64,000 nt of DNA, taken from assembly GCF_900111125.1 (NCBI RefSeq), contig NZ_FOGE01000004.1, positions 248,001 through 312,000 on the forward strand. Direction: 5' to 3'. Below are positions 7,362-15,738 of this stretch, piece after piece; the first letter of the stretch is position 1, and every line of letters begins with the position of its first letter. The translations under genes and the position numbers were made by a program. The notes below the pieces were generated by a model that saw only the letters and a program-made list of their open reading frames with translations, did not search any database and had not been told where the DNA came from. Source of the stretch: Sphingobium sp. YR768. Its GTDB lineage: Bacteria; Pseudomonadota; Alphaproteobacteria; Sphingomonadales; Sphingomonadaceae.

Positions 7362-7883
7362 CTAGCACCAGGGGTGGCGCCTGCCGTCCCACTCGCGGGC
7401 CAGTCCTTCGGCGACCAGTTGGTCCCCGATCGACTGGCCTTCGCGCGTCACGATGCGCAGCTTGCGGCCGTAACGATCGGTCCTGCGCCCTTCCACTTCC
7501 AGAGAAAAGGCCCCCGCATTCATCAGCCCCTGCAACCGGTCCGTAGCCCGCTTGCCCAGAGTGCCCTCCTCCTCGCAACGCGGCCCATGGGTTTCGGGCG
7601 TATCGATGTCGGCGATCCGGTATTTCTCGCCCCGGAACCAGAAAGTGTCGCCATCGACCACGCAATTCGTCCCGCCGCCTGAATGGCAATATCCGAAATC
7701 GGCGGACAGGCTATCGACGGCCACGCTTTGCGGCGCTGGCGTGCTACCGGGCAAGTCGATCCGCGCCATCCATCCCGGCCCATACCAGCCGAGCAACAGT
7801 CCCAGACATAATGTATAGATCAGCGCCGGGCCGCTGAATCCCGCCCTTTTCTGCCGCCCGCGCGCATATCCCTGTCTTGCCAT
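7362..7883 (-). CDS. Membrane-anchored thermonuclease (SNase-like) family protein
   Basis: 173 residues. A basic start (MARQGYARGRQKR) is followed by a hydrophobic segment at about 18-35, so it is either a signal anchor or an uncleaved signal peptide exporting the nuclease. The staphylococcal-nuclease fold is marked by VVDGDTFWFRG, the RIADIDTPE calcium/active-site strand, the TLGKRAT helix and the RRTDRYGRKL box. Staphylococcal nuclease uses Arg, Glu and Asp from these elements. Expected role: Ca-dependent hydrolysis of DNA/RNA outside the cytoplasm. It is convergent with the glycine-zipper gene. Confidence 0.85.
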   Translation of the reverse strand: MARQGYARGRQKRAGFSGPALIYTLCLGLLLGWYGPGWMARIDLPGSTPAPQSVAVDSLSADFGYCHSGGGTNCVVDGDTFWFRGEKYRIADIDTPETHGPRCEEEGTLGKRATDRLQGLMNAGAFSLEVEGRRTDRYGRKLRIVTREGQSIGDQLVAEGLAREWDGRRHPWC

Positions 7884-7961
7884 CCCCCGGCTCTAGCGGG
7901 CGATAGGCAAACAGCGCGTTAAAGCCGCGCCACTTTATCCCCGATCCGGCGCATCCCCGAT

Positions 7962-7975
7962 TTGACCCACATCAA
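7962..7975 (+). promoter_or_regulatory. FNR/FixK-type box TTGAC-CCAC-ATCAA upstream of the globin gene
   Basis: The site matches the TTGAT-N4-ATCAA consensus at 9 of 10 defined positions. It lies 60 bp before the globin ATG at 8035. Low-oxygen control of a globin is biologically sensible. The FNR/FixK regulator itself is not in this window. Confidence 0.6.
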
Positions 7976-8034
7976 TGCCCCGCAGGCACGACACGCCATG
8001 CTGCCCCGGATCATCCGAAACGGAGCCGATAGCC

Positions 8035-8451
8035 ATGAACGCCGCCGCCCCGCCCAGCCCTTATGTCCGCATCGGCGGTGAGCCGGCCGCCCGTGCACTC
8101 GCCAATCGCTTCTATGATCTGGTGGAGCAGGACCCGGCCTATGCGGCGTTGCGTGCCATCCACCCCGCCGACATGACCGCCGTGCGTCATGGCCTGACCC
8201 GCTTCCTGTGCGGCTGGCTGGGCGGCCCGCGCGACTGGTTCGAACGCGGGCCGTGCATCATGTCGCTGCACCGCGCCTTCCCGATTACCCCGGCGCTGGC
8301 CGATCAATGGGCCACCGCCATGGCCTGCGCCATTGCCGGAATGGAGGATATCGATCCCGCCATCGGCGACGCCATGGCGCAGGCGCTGGGTCATATGGCG
8401 CGCGGCATGATCAATTTCGGGCTGACAACCGCCAGCCCGGCCGCCGCCTAA
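8035..8451 (+). CDS. Group II truncated hemoglobin
   Basis: 138 residues from the ATG at 8035; an in-frame upstream ATG at 7975 overlaps the FNR-type box and lacks globin sequence. The 2-on-2 globin fold is marked by YVRIGGE at the A/B start, RFYDLV (B helix with Tyr27), LTRFLCGWLGGP before the F helix, SLHRAFPI with the proximal heme ligand His79, and DQWATAM with the conserved G-helix Trp92. Group II globins bind O2/NO and are linked to redox or NO handling in the cytoplasm. Its last 4 bp overlap the convergent acidic-protein gene. Confidence 0.9.
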   Translation: MNAAAPPSPYVRIGGEPAARALANRFYDLVEQDPAYAALRAIHPADMTAVRHGLTRFLCGWLGGPRDWFERGPCIMSLHRAFPITPALADQWATAMACAIAGMEDIDPAIGDAMAQALGHMARGMINFGLTTASPAAA

Positions 8452-8753
8452 TCCTCGTCCTCTTCCTTGTCGGTCGGCCCGTAACTGTCCTCCTCATCAT
8501 CCATCTGCGGCTCCCCGGCATAGGCATCCATGTCGATCCGGCCGGACCGGTTCATCGCCTCCATCTTCTCGACCAGATCCTCCGTGTCGTCAGGCATCAC
8601 CTGCGCCACATTGGCCCGGCCGCCCCGCTCGCTATCCTCGCTCAGGTCCGTGGACCGGGCGCGCGCATCCTCCGCCATATCCTGCGCCTGGGTGCCGGCT
8701 TCGGCCTGTTCGCTATTCTCTTCAATCTCGCGGTCGGGGGTAGGGCGCGCCAT
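8448..8753 (-). CDS. Small acidic hydrophilic protein
   Basis: 101 residues from the ATG at 8753, chosen over the ATG at 8759 because AGGAG lies 7 bases before the former and 1 base before the latter. The protein is strongly charged, with no hydrophobic segment; it starts MARPTPDREIEENSEQAEAG and ends in an Asp/Glu-rich tail (MDDEEDSYGPTDKEEDED). It is probably cytoplasmic and partly disordered. I know no function. It converges on the globin gene with a 4-bp overlap. Confidence 0.65.
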   Translation of the reverse strand: MARPTPDREIEENSEQAEAGTQAQDMAEDARARSTDLSEDSERGGRANVAQVMPDDTEDLVEKMEAMNRSGRIDMDAYAGEPQMDDEEDSYGPTDKEEDED

Positions 8754-8892
8754 GGCCATTCTCCTGTCGGGTGTGTGATCCTCCCTTAACGGCTGGCCGC
8801 GCGCGCCTGTTCCGGGCGAAAGCGCTGGACAGCCCGCGCTACAGGGCGCAAAGGCGCGGGCGATCCTTTCGCACTGCAACAGGAATCCCCTC

Positions 8893-9273
8893 ATGTCCCG
8901 CCAGCTCATTTCCTCCGGCTCGCCTTTCGAGGCGCAGGTCGGCTATTCGCGCGCCGTCGTCCAGGGCGACTGGTGCTTCGTCGCCGGCACCACCGGCACC
9001 GATCCCGAAACCAAGACCATGCCCGAAGATGTGGTCGAACAGGGCCGCAACGCGCTCAAGGTGATCGGCAAGGCGCTGGAAGACGCCGGCTTCGCCTTTG
9101 CCGATGTCGTACGCGTGACCTATTATATCACCGACGCCGCCTATTGGGATGTGATGGGTGAGATCGCTGGCCCCGTTTTCGGCGACATTCGCCCGGCGGC
9201 CAGCTGCGTCATCGCCGGCCTCGTCAAGCCGGAGATGAAGATCGAGATCGAAGTCACCGCCTTCAAAGGGTAA
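8893..9273 (+). CDS. RidA family (YjgF/UK114) protein
   Basis: 126 residues, slightly longer than the roughly 110-130 family norm's lower end. Marks are GYSRAVVQGDWCFVAGTTG (family: sRAv..g..v.vsGt.g), the VVEQGRNALKVIGKALEDAG helix and DVVRVTYYITD. The C-terminal IRPAASCVIAGL holds the Arg that binds the substrate carboxylate in enamine/imine deaminases. Canonical RidA hydrolyses reactive 2-aminoacrylate formed by PLP enzymes; divergent subfamilies differ, so the substrate is uncertain. It is 15 bp ahead of the ArsC-like gene and likely in one operon with it. Confidence 0.88.
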   Translation: MSRQLISSGSPFEAQVGYSRAVVQGDWCFVAGTTGTDPETKTMPEDVVEQGRNALKVIGKALEDAGFAFADVVRVTYYITDAAYWDVMGEIAGPVFGDIRPAASCVIAGLVKPEMKIEIEVTAFKG

Positions 9274-9288
9274 CAGGAGCAGCGCGTC

Positions 9289-9648
9289 ATGATTACCATG
9301 TATGGCATCAAAAATTGCGACACGATCAAGAAGGCCCGCAACTGGCTGGATAATGAGCGCGTCGCCTATAATTTCCACGACTATAAGGTCGCCGGCGTCG
9401 ACAAGACGAAGCTGGAAGAATGGGTGATGGAGCATGGCTGGGAAACCATCCTCAACCGCTCCGGCACCACCTTCAAGGCGCTGGACGCGGGCGACAAGGC
9501 GCATATCGATGCGGACAAGGCGATCCTGCTGATGATCACCAACCCCTCGATGATCAAGCGCCCCATCCTCGACACCGGCCGGGGCGAAACGATCGTCGGC
9601 TTCAAGGCGACCACTTATGAAAACGCGCTTCAGGGCGTGAAGGCATGA
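9289..9648 (+). CDS. ArsC/Spx-like (YffB subfamily) thioredoxin-fold protein
   Basis: 119 residues. The N-terminal MYGIKNCDTIKKARNWL gives the single active cysteine of the ArsC family (GIxNCDTxKKAxxWL), followed by FHDYK and NRSGTTFKAL. It ends IKRPILDTGRGETIVGF, the family's cis-Pro region. YffB-type members bind glutathione and are not proven arsenate reductases, so I do not call it arsC. Its stop overlaps the start of the phosphodiesterase gene by 4 bp (ATGA), so the two are probably translationally coupled. Confidence 0.88.
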   Translation: MITMYGIKNCDTIKKARNWLDNERVAYNFHDYKVAGVDKTKLEEWVMEHGWETILNRSGTTFKALDAGDKAHIDADKAILLMITNPSMIKRPILDTGRGETIVGFKATTYENALQGVKA

Positions 9649-10688
9649 TCGGGCGGGGGCTGCTGCGCATCGGGTTGTTTCTGCTGATGAGCCTCATCCC
9701 CCTCCAGATAGTGCGGGCCGAACCGATCCTGATCGCCCATCGCGGCGCCAGCGGCGAACGGCCCGAACATACGCTCGCCAGCTATGAACGGGCGATCGAT
9801 CAGGGCGCCGATTTCATCGAGCCGGATCTGGTCCTGACGAAGGACGGCGTCCTTGTCGCCCGGCATGAAAATGAGATAAGCGGCACCACCGACGTCGCCG
9901 ACCATCCCGAATTTGCCGATCGCAAGACGACGAAGCAGATCGACGGTATCGACATGGTCGGCTGGTTCACCGAGGATTTCACCCTCGCCGAACTGCGTAC
10001 CCTGCGGGCGCGCGAACGCCTCCCCGATCTGCGCCCCGCCAACAAGCGCTTCAACGATCTCTATCTGATCCCGACCTTAGAAGAGATATTGAAGCTGGTC
10101 CGCGCCAAGGAAGCGGAAACCGGCCGCCGCATCGGCCTCTATCCCGAAACCAAGCATCCCAGCTATTTCGCGAAGATCGGCCTGCCGCATCAGGCGCCGA
10201 TGCTCGCGATGCTGGCCAAATATGGTTATGAAAATGCCGACGACCCGGTGTTCATCCAGTCGTTCGAGGTCGGCAATCTGAAAGCCCTTCGCACCGCCAC
10301 CCGGCTGCGCCTGATCCAGCTCGTCGATGCGGAGGGCGGCCCGGCCGATCTGCCCGGCGTCACCTATGCGGACATGCTGATGGTACAGGGGCTGAGCGAT
10401 ATCGCGACCTATGCCGATGGGGTCGGCCCCTCGGCCGCGCTGATCATCGCGCCCGAAGGCCCAACCGCGCTGGTCGGCCGCGCCCATGATGCGGGCTTGC
10501 AGGTCCATGTCTGGACGCTGCGGATGGAAAACAGCTTCCTTCCCGCCCAGTTTCAGCGGCTGGACGATCCGCAAGGGCGCGGCGACTTCACCGGCTATGT
10601 CCAGGCGATCGCCGCCACCGGCGTCGACGGCATCTTCAGCGACTTCCCCGGACAGGCCCGCGCGGCGCTGGGTGCGAATAGCCACTGA
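9645..10688 (+). CDS. Glycerophosphodiester phosphodiesterase, exported
   Basis: 347 residues with a signal peptide (RGLLRIGLFLLMSLIPLQIV-RAEP). The TIM-barrel GDPD domain starts at once: LIAHRGASGERPEHT holds the catalytic HRG...PE(N/H)T box, then FIEPDLVLTKDGVLVARHE with the metal-binding E/D and His. LYPETKHPSYF supplies the next Glu, and VDGIFSDFPGQA closes the barrel. It hydrolyses glycerophosphodiesters to glycerol-3-phosphate and alcohol, probably in the periplasm, which would feed the glpD/glpK pathway near 36-39 kb. It lies third in the ridA-like/arsC-like run. Confidence 0.9.
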   Translation: MIGRGLLRIGLFLLMSLIPLQIVRAEPILIAHRGASGERPEHTLASYERAIDQGADFIEPDLVLTKDGVLVARHENEISGTTDVADHPEFADRKTTKQIDGIDMVGWFTEDFTLAELRTLRARERLPDLRPANKRFNDLYLIPTLEEILKLVRAKEAETGRRIGLYPETKHPSYFAKIGLPHQAPMLAMLAKYGYENADDPVFIQSFEVGNLKALRTATRLRLIQLVDAEGGPADLPGVTYADMLMVQGLSDIATYADGVGPSAALIIAPEGPTALVGRAHDAGLQVHVWTLRMENSFLPAQFQRLDDPQGRGDFTGYVQAIAATGVDGIFSDFPGQARAALGANSH

Positions 10689-10702
10689 CCATCACCCACC
10701 AT

Positions 10703-10722
10703 GCTCCTGCGAAAGCAGGAGC
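10703..10722. repeat. Dispersed hairpin GCTCCTGC-GAAA-GCAGGAGC
   Basis: Perfect 8-bp stem with a GNRA (GAAA) loop, followed by CCAGGGCG. This is the core of a widespread alphaproteobacterial intergenic repeat. It sits 14 bp past the phosphodiesterase stop and may protect the mRNA 3' end. Confidence 0.7.
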
Positions 10723-10835
10723 CCAGGGCGAAACCGCGCATCCGACGATCCCTGGCGCGGAAATCCCTGAAAAACTTCTTTCTCGATTCCCCTGCTTGAC
10801 TTGCCAAAGCCGCCTCGCACGCGAATAACGGACCC

Positions 10836-11261
10836 ATGTTGTCCCAGAAGACCCGTTATGCCATCCGCGCGCTCCAGCATCTCGCCGATCGCTACCGCCA
10901 GGGTCCGGTTCCGTTGAACGAGATCGCCACGCGCCAGAATATTCCGGCCAAATTCCTGACCGTGATCCTGTCTGAACTGTCGCGCGAAGGGCTGGTCGCG
11001 ACCCAGCGGGGCCGGGACGGGGGCTATTGGCTGGCGCTGGCGCCGGTCGACATCAGCTACGGCGACATCGTCCGCCTGACCCGCGGCTCGCTCGCGCTCA
11101 CCCCCTGCGCCAGCCGCTTCGCCCATGAAAGCTGCACCAACTGCCTGCCCGAATCGGAATGCCGCCTCCACCGCGTCATGCTCCGCGTCCGCGACGAAAC
11201 CGCCAAGGTGCTGGACAGCATCAGCCTGGCCGAACCGTTCGCGATGGAAGGCGCGGAGTAG
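10836..11261 (+). CDS. Rrf2 family transcriptional regulator with cysteine cluster
   Basis: 141 residues. The winged-helix N-terminus reads MLSQKTRYAIRALQHLA with IATRQNIPAKFLTVILSELS as recognition region and RGRDGGYWLA as wing, all typical of Rrf2. Four cysteines, C91, C100, C103 and C109, fall where IscR/NsrR-type members bind an Fe-S cluster, though with an extra cysteine, so redox or NO sensing is plausible. A TTGACT-like -35 is visible near 10797. The targets are unknown; a repeat-rich gap separates it from the downstream hydrolase. Confidence 0.85.
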   Translation: MLSQKTRYAIRALQHLADRYRQGPVPLNEIATRQNIPAKFLTVILSELSREGLVATQRGRDGGYWLALAPVDISYGDIVRLTRGSLALTPCASRFAHESCTNCLPESECRLHRVMLRVRDETAKVLDSISLAEPFAMEGAE

Positions 11262-11269
11262 GAGCTATT

Positions 11270-11291
11270 CCCCTCCCGCCAGCGGGAGGGG
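11270..11291. repeat. Hairpin CCCCTCCCGC-CA-GCGGGAGGGG
   Basis: Perfect 10-bp stem, 9 bp after the Rrf2 gene stop. No T-run follows. It is a dispersed repeat type that may act as a transcript end or stabiliser. Confidence 0.65.
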
Positions 11292-11370
11292 CAGCGAGAC
11301 TTGGTTCGGCGCAGCCGGACCTAGTCGCAGCGGGGTGGGCATTAGCAACGTTGCGCATGCCCACTCCCTT

Positions 11371-11394
11371 GATGGGAGTCACGTGCCTCCCATC
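11371..11394. repeat. TCACGTGC-loop hairpin, copy B (with preceding hairpin 11335-11364)
   Basis: Stem GATGGGAG/CTCCCATC closes the same TCACGTGC loop. Six bases upstream is a hairpin GTGGGCAT.../...ATGCCCAC (11335-11364) with an inner GCAACGTTGC palindrome. The stem differs from copies A and C but pairs fully, so the differences are compensatory. It lies between the Rrf2 and MBL-hydrolase genes. Confidence 0.7.
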
Positions 11395-11487
11395 GACCCC
11401 TTCCGTCTACGGGAGGGGGAACAAGGCGCCCCCTCCCAATCCCCCAAGAGGCTTGCACATGCCTCCCCCGTCCGCCACATCCTCCCC

Positions 11488-12147
11488 ATGACCACGCCGC
11501 CGCTCAAAGCCGTCCTGATCCCCGTCACCCCGCTCCAGCAGAATTGCACCCTCTTCTGGTGCACGGAAACGATGCGCGGCGCCTTCGTCGATCCGGGCGG
11601 CGACCTGCCCGTGCTCAAGAAAGCAGCTGCCCAACATGGCGTCACGATCGAGAAGCTGCTCGTCACCCATGGTCATATCGACCATTGCGGGCAGGCGGGC
11701 GTGCTGGCGCGCGACTTCAATGTCCCGATCGAGGGGCCGCATGAGGATGATCGTTTCTGGATCGACCGGCTGCCGCAGGATGGCGAGCGCTGGGGCGTAC
11801 CCGGCGAAAGTTTCGAGCCGGACCGCTGGCTGAATGACGGCGATCAGGTGACGGTCGGCAACCTGACCTTCGACGTCATCCATTGCCCCGGTCACACGCC
11901 CGGCCATGTCGTCTTCCATCACGCCCCCAGCAAGCTGGCCATTGTGGGCGACGTGCTGTTTCAGGGATCGATCGGCCGCACCGACTTCCCGCGCGGCAAT
12001 CATCAGGATCTGATCGACGCGATCACCGGCAAGCTCTGGCCACTGGGCGGCGAAACGGCCTTCGTCCCCGGCCACGGCCAGATGAGCAATTTCGCCCATG
12101 AACGCCGCACCAACCCCTTCGTCGCCGATTCGGTGCTGGCCGGGTAA
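11488..12147 (+). CDS. MBL-fold metallo-hydrolase, glyoxalase II-like (YcbL type)
   Basis: 219 residues from the ATG at 11488; the upstream open frame runs through intergenic repeats and is not protein-like. Zinc ligands are in THGHIDHCGQ (HxHxDH), CPGHTPGH, IVGDVLF (bridging Asp) and the late PGHG. The LQQNCTLFW start and DPGG turn are typical of YcbL/glyoxalase II-like thioesterases. It probably hydrolyses a glutathione thioester or a similar small substrate in the cytosol; the substrate is not certain. Confidence 0.88.
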   Translation: MTTPPLKAVLIPVTPLQQNCTLFWCTETMRGAFVDPGGDLPVLKKAAAQHGVTIEKLLVTHGHIDHCGQAGVLARDFNVPIEGPHEDDRFWIDRLPQDGERWGVPGESFEPDRWLNDGDQVTVGNLTFDVIHCPGHTPGHVVFHHAPSKLAIVGDVLFQGSIGRTDFPRGNHQDLIDAITGKLWPLGGETAFVPGHGQMSNFAHERRTNPFVADSVLAG

Positions 12148-12234
12148 TCCTCCCCGGCACGGGGAGGGGGACCGCTTGCGCAGCAAGGGGTGGAGGGGGC
12201 TGCGTCGCGGGAGTATCGAGCCCTAAATAGAGCT

Positions 12235-12308
12235 CGTTCGGGCTGAGCCTGTCGAAGCCCTGTTCTTTTTTCAAGAAGTACAGCCCTTCGACAGGCTCAG
12301 GGCGAACG
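12235..12308. repeat. Dispersed inverted repeat CTGAGCCTGTCGAAG / CTTCGACAGGCTCAG
   Basis: Arms CGTTCGGGCTGAGCCTGTCG and its complement, ending CGAACG, face each other around a TTCTTTTTTCAAGAA centre. This is a common sphingomonad intergenic repeat; a degraded second copy is at 16118-16203. It lies between the convergent hydrolase and MAPEG genes. Confidence 0.8.
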
Positions 12309-12359
12309 GATACAGAGGTGATCCCGATTTGGCGCACGATGCTCTAAAGAATCGCGCAA

Positions 12360-12791
12360 TTACACCCGCGCCGCCATCGCCGGCGGCACCGGCATTTCGC
12401 GCGTCGCGCCATAGGCGATGCTGAGCGCCGTCCCGGCCATCACGATCATGATCCCCCAGGTCAGCAGCGCACCGCCCGCGCGCCACGCCGTGGGCTTGTC
12501 CGCATCCATGCCGAACGCATGGGCGACCCGCGCCACCACATAGACCAGCGCCCCGATCCACAGCCATAGCGAAGCACCCACCGCCATCTCGACCAGGGCG
12601 AAGAGAATCAGCACGATCGGCGTATATTCGACATAATTGGCATGCGCCCGCATCCGCCGCGCCAGCAGGCCGTGCCCGGCGTCGCCGTGCAATATCTTGT
12701 CCTTGATCCGGAACCGGGCGCACCGAATCGCCAGCCAGAAGTTGAGCAGCGCACAGGCGGCGGCAAAGGTCAGCGTAATCGGCAGCAGCAT
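12360..12791 (-). CDS. MAPEG family integral membrane protein
   Basis: 143 residues from the ATG at 12791. Four hydrophobic helices are visible: about 2-20 (LLPITLTFAAACALLNFWL), 58-76 (YTPIVLILFALVEMAVGAS), 78-93 (LWLWIGALVYVVARVA) and 111-130. Between the first two lies the cytoplasmic loop GHGLLARRMRAHANYVEYTP, whose RxxRAHxNxxEY motif defines MAPEG (membrane-associated proteins in eicosanoid and glutathione metabolism). Bacterial members may have glutathione transferase activity, but the substrate is unknown. It is convergent with the MBL gene across the dispersed repeat. Confidence 0.85.
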   Translation of the reverse strand: MLLPITLTFAAACALLNFWLAIRCARFRIKDKILHGDAGHGLLARRMRAHANYVEYTPIVLILFALVEMAVGASLWLWIGALVYVVARVAHAFGMDADKPTAWRAGGALLTWGIMIVMAGTALSIAYGATREMPVPPAMAARV

Positions 12792-12868
12792 GGTCAAATC
12801 CCTGTTATTCCGTGAAGCGCACCGTAGAGCGCCTTGGGGAAGGGACAAGGGCAAAGGGAAGGAAGGAC

Positions 12869-12896
12869 TTGCGCCTCCGGCAAAAAGCGCTATAGG
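12869..12896 (+). promoter_or_regulatory. Candidate promoter TTGCGC-N16-TATAGG upstream of rpmF
   Basis: TTGCGC at 12869-12874 and TATAGG at 12891-12896 are spaced 16 bp, close to alphaproteobacterial housekeeping promoters. It lies 115 bp before rpmF, on the correct strand. The leader between (ACCCGGGCCGC.., GGCGCCGTTGGCGTC..) is GC-rich. Confidence 0.4.
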
Positions 12897-13010
12897 CGCA
12901 GGGCTTCGCGATCACCCGGGCCGCATGGGTCTGCGGCGCCGTTGGCGTCGGCATCCTTTGGGAACCGGCCAGTCGCAAAACCTGATTAATTTATGGAATA
13001 AGGTGCCGAC

Positions 13011-13190
13011 ATGGCTGTCCCCAAGCGCAAAACTTCTCCCTCCAAGCGCGGCATGCGTCGCAGCCATGATTCGCTGCGCGTCGAAGCGTTCAACGAATGC
13101 TCGAACTGCGGTGAGCTGAAGCGTCCCCACAATCTGTGCGACGCTTGCGGTCACTATAACGGCCGCGAAATCGTCGCCGTCGGGGCCTGA
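13011..13190 (+). CDS. rpmF: 50S ribosomal protein L32
   Basis: 59 residues, [20 protein letters not shown]..., a full-length bL32. The [18 protein letters not shown] region is the zinc-ribbon form with two CxxC pairs (C+ type), so this L32 can bind zinc. It heads the rpmF-plsX-fabH order conserved in many proteobacteria. ATG at 13011 is preceded by GGAATAAGGTG. Confidence 0.97.
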   Translation: MAVPKRKTSPSKRGMRRSHDSLRVEAFNECSNCGELKRPHNLCDACGHYNGREIVAVGA

Positions 13191-13225
13191 GCCCGTTTCT
13201 GAACTCCGCAAAGGGGTGAATTAGA

Positions 13226-14284
13226 GTGTCCAGCCAACCGCGAATCGCAATCGACGCGATGGGCGGGGATGAAGGCGTGCGCGTGATGATGGCGGGGGCT
13301 GCTTTGGCCCGTCGCCGTCATGATGGCCTGCGTTTCACCCTGTTCGGCGACGAGGAGCGGATCAAGGCGGCGCTCGACCATCACCCCAATTTGCGGGCGG
13401 CGTCGGACATCGTCCATGCCGATACGGTCGTCGACGGCTCCGACAAGCCGAGCGTCGCGATTCGCAAGAAAACCAGCTCCATGGCCATGGCCATCGCTGC
13501 CGTGAAGGCGGGCGAGGCTGGCGCTGCCGTTTCTGGCGGCAATACCGGCGCGCTGATGGCGATGGCGAAGGTCGCCTTGCGCACCATGAAGGGTGTCGAT
13601 CGTCCTGCGCTGGCAGCCATGCTGCCTACGCTCGGCGACAATGACGTCATCATGCTGGACCTGGGCGCCAATACCGAATGCGACGCCCGCAACCTCGTCC
13701 AGTTCGCGGTGATGGGGGCTGCCTATGCCCGCATCGCTCTCGATCTTGATCGTCCGCGCGTCCGCCTGCTCAACATCGGCACCGAAGAGCTGAAGGGCAC
13801 CGACGAGATTCGCGATGCCGCCGCCGTGCTGCGCGCCGCCGACAATCTCTCGCTCCAGTTCGATGGCTTCACCGAAGGCGACAAGATCGCCCGCGGCGAT
13901 ACCGACGTCATCGTGTGCGATGGCTTCTCCGGCAATGTCGCACTGAAGACGGCCGAAGGTACGGCCCGTTTCGTGACCGACGTGCTGCGCAAGGCGTTCA
14001 CCAGTTCGATCCGCTCGAAGATCGGCTTCCTGATCTCGAAGCCGGCCATGTACATGCTCAAGCATCATCTTGACCCCAACAACCATAATGGCGCGGTTTT
14101 CCTGGGCCTCAATGGCGTGGTGGTGAAGAGCCATGGCAGCGCGGACGAAAAGGGCGTGGCCAATGCCGTGCATGTCGCCGCCCGCCTGCTGGAAGAAGAT
14201 ATTACCCGGCGCATCGCAGCCGACATCGCCGATATTCAGTCGCTGGCCGATGTAGCGTCAAAGCTGGAGCTGTCCGCCAAGTGA
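13226..14284 (+). CDS. plsX: Phosphate acyltransferase PlsX
   Basis: 352 residues, GTG start at 13226 (family start [12 protein letters not shown] follows directly). Converts acyl-ACP to acyl-phosphate, feeding PlsY in phosphatidic acid synthesis at the membrane surface. Family marks are [45 protein letters not shown] and [16 protein letters not shown]. Length is normal. It lies 36 bp after rpmF, and its stop overlaps the fabH start by 4 bp (GTGA), so lipid synthesis genes are coupled. Confidence 0.97.
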   Translation: MSSQPRIAIDAMGGDEGVRVMMAGAALARRRHDGLRFTLFGDEERIKAALDHHPNLRAASDIVHADTVVDGSDKPSVAIRKKTSSMAMAIAAVKAGEAGAAVSGGNTGALMAMAKVALRTMKGVDRPALAAMLPTLGDNDVIMLDLGANTECDARNLVQFAVMGAAYARIALDLDRPRVRLLNIGTEELKGTDEIRDAAAVLRAADNLSLQFDGFTEGDKIARGDTDVIVCDGFSGNVALKTAEGTARFVTDVLRKAFTSSIRSKIGFLISKPAMYMLKHHLDPNNHNGAVFLGLNGVVVKSHGSADEKGVANAVHVAARLLEEDITRRIAADIADIQSLADVASKLELSAK

Positions 14285-15249
14285 TTCGCCGGTCCATTTT
14301 GCTCGGCACGGGCTCGGCCCTGCCCGTTCGCGCCGTCAGCAATGCCGAACTGGCGCAGAGCGTCGACACCAGCGACGAATGGATCGTCGAACGCACCGGC
14401 ATCCGCAATCGCCACATCGCGGGGGAGGGCGAAACCACCGCCACCCTCGCGGCCGACGCCGCGCAGAAGGCGATCGAAGCGGCGGGCATCGCCGCGCAGG
14501 ATATCGACCTCATCATTCTGGCGACCGCCACCCCGGACCAGACCTTCCCCGCCACCGCGACCAAGGTGCAGGCGGCGCTGGGCATCGACGATTGCGTCGC
14601 TTTCGACGTCGCTGCCGTCTGCTCGGGCTTCCTCTACGCCGTCACCGTCGCCGACAGCATGATCCGCTCGGGCGCGGCGAATCGTGCGCTGGTGATCGGC
14701 GCGGAAACCTTCAGCCGCATCCTCGACTGGGAAGATCGCGCCACCTGCGTCCTGTTCGGCGACGGCGCCGGCGCGGTGGTGCTGGGCGCGGAGGAAAGCG
14801 CCGATGGCAATCGCGGCATTCTCGCCGCAAAGCTGCATGCCGATGGCCGCCATAACCAGCTTCTCTATGTCGATGGCGGGCCGTCCACGACCCAGACCGT
14901 GGGCAAGCTGCGGATGAGGGGGCAGGAAGTGTTCCGCCACGCCGTGGTGAATCTGGCCTCCGTGCTCAAGGAAGCGATGGAACTGGCGGGCCTCACCCCC
15001 GACGATATCGACTGGCTGGTGCCGCATCAGGCCAATGCCCGCATCCTCGACGCGACCGCGCGCAAGCTCAAGCTTTCCCCCGATCGCGTAGTGGTGACGG
15101 TGGACCGGCACGCCAACACATCGGCCGCTTCGGTGCCGCTGGCGCTGGACCTCGCCACGCGCGACGGACGGATCAAGCCGGGGGATCTGGTCGTGCTGGA
15201 AGCGATGGGCGGCGGCTTCACCTGGGGCGCCTGCGTCCTTCGGGTCTGA
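14281..15249 (+). CDS. fabH: Beta-ketoacyl-ACP synthase III
   Basis: 322 residues, GTG start at 14281 inside the plsX stop. It condenses acetyl-CoA with malonyl-ACP to begin fatty acid synthesis. The catalytic triad is visible: Cys114 in AAVCSGF, His in [10 protein letters not shown] and Asn in [29 protein letters not shown] is the typical N-terminal dimer and CoA region. The gene ends in the family's [16 protein letters not shown]. Normal length; expression is presumably set from upstream of rpmF/plsX. Confidence 0.97.
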   Translation: MIRRSILLGTGSALPVRAVSNAELAQSVDTSDEWIVERTGIRNRHIAGEGETTATLAADAAQKAIEAAGIAAQDIDLIILATATPDQTFPATATKVQAALGIDDCVAFDVAAVCSGFLYAVTVADSMIRSGAANRALVIGAETFSRILDWEDRATCVLFGDGAGAVVLGAEESADGNRGILAAKLHADGRHNQLLYVDGGPSTTQTVGKLRMRGQEVFRHAVVNLASVLKEAMELAGLTPDDIDWLVPHQANARILDATARKLKLSPDRVVVTVDRHANTSAASVPLALDLATRDGRIKPGDLVVLEAMGGGFTWGACVLRV

Positions 15250-15361
15250 CGGGCTAAATGATCACGGCCTAGCAACCGCTTGCCAAAGCGCCGCGAATCA
15301 ATCACATTTCAGTCAGATCATCCGCGGAGATGATCGGTGGGCGAAGAAGTGGGGATGTTCG

Positions 15362-15658
15362 ATGAGCGACAATGGAACCCTGACGCGCGCGGATCTGGCG
15401 GAAAGTGTCAATCGGCACGTCGGCCTGTCGCGGGCCGAAGCGGCGGCGCTGGTGGAATCGATCCTCGAACATATGTCGACGGCGCTGGCGCGCGGCGAAA
15501 ATGTGAAGATTTCCAGCTTCGGCACCTTCGTCCTGCGCGACAAGACCGAGCGTATGGGCCGCAATCCCAAGACCGGCGTGGAAGTGCCGATCGAACCGCG
15601 CCGGGTGCTCACTTTCCGCGCCAGCCAGACGATGCGGGATCGTGTCGCCTCGATTTGA
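15362..15658 (+). CDS. ihfA: Integration host factor subunit alpha
   Basis: 98 residues of HU/IHF fold: [20 protein letters not shown] at the N-terminus, the [21 protein letters not shown] strand-turn, and the DNA-inserting arm [20 protein letters not shown] with the intercalating Pro. The [11 protein letters not shown] form and the neighbourhood (fabH-ihfA-merR) identify the alpha subunit over HU. It bends DNA as a heterodimer with IhfB. An inverted repeat GATCATC/GATGATC at 15316-15335, 27 bp upstream, could be an operator. Confidence 0.94.
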   Translation: MSDNGTLTRADLAESVNRHVGLSRAEAAALVESILEHMSTALARGENVKISSFGTFVLRDKTERMGRNPKTGVEVPIEPRRVLTFRASQTMRDRVASI

Positions 15659-15738
15659 GACGATCGGGCCCTTTTCCAATATTACCATTGCTTTACCATA
15701 GTTGACGTTGCCCCCTGGATGGGTGCAACATCCTCGTC

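Noticed and set aside
11125-11487. N-terminal extension of the MBL hydrolase
   Set aside because: The frame runs through the Rrf2 gene end and two intergenic hairpin repeats; homology starts at the ATG at 11488.
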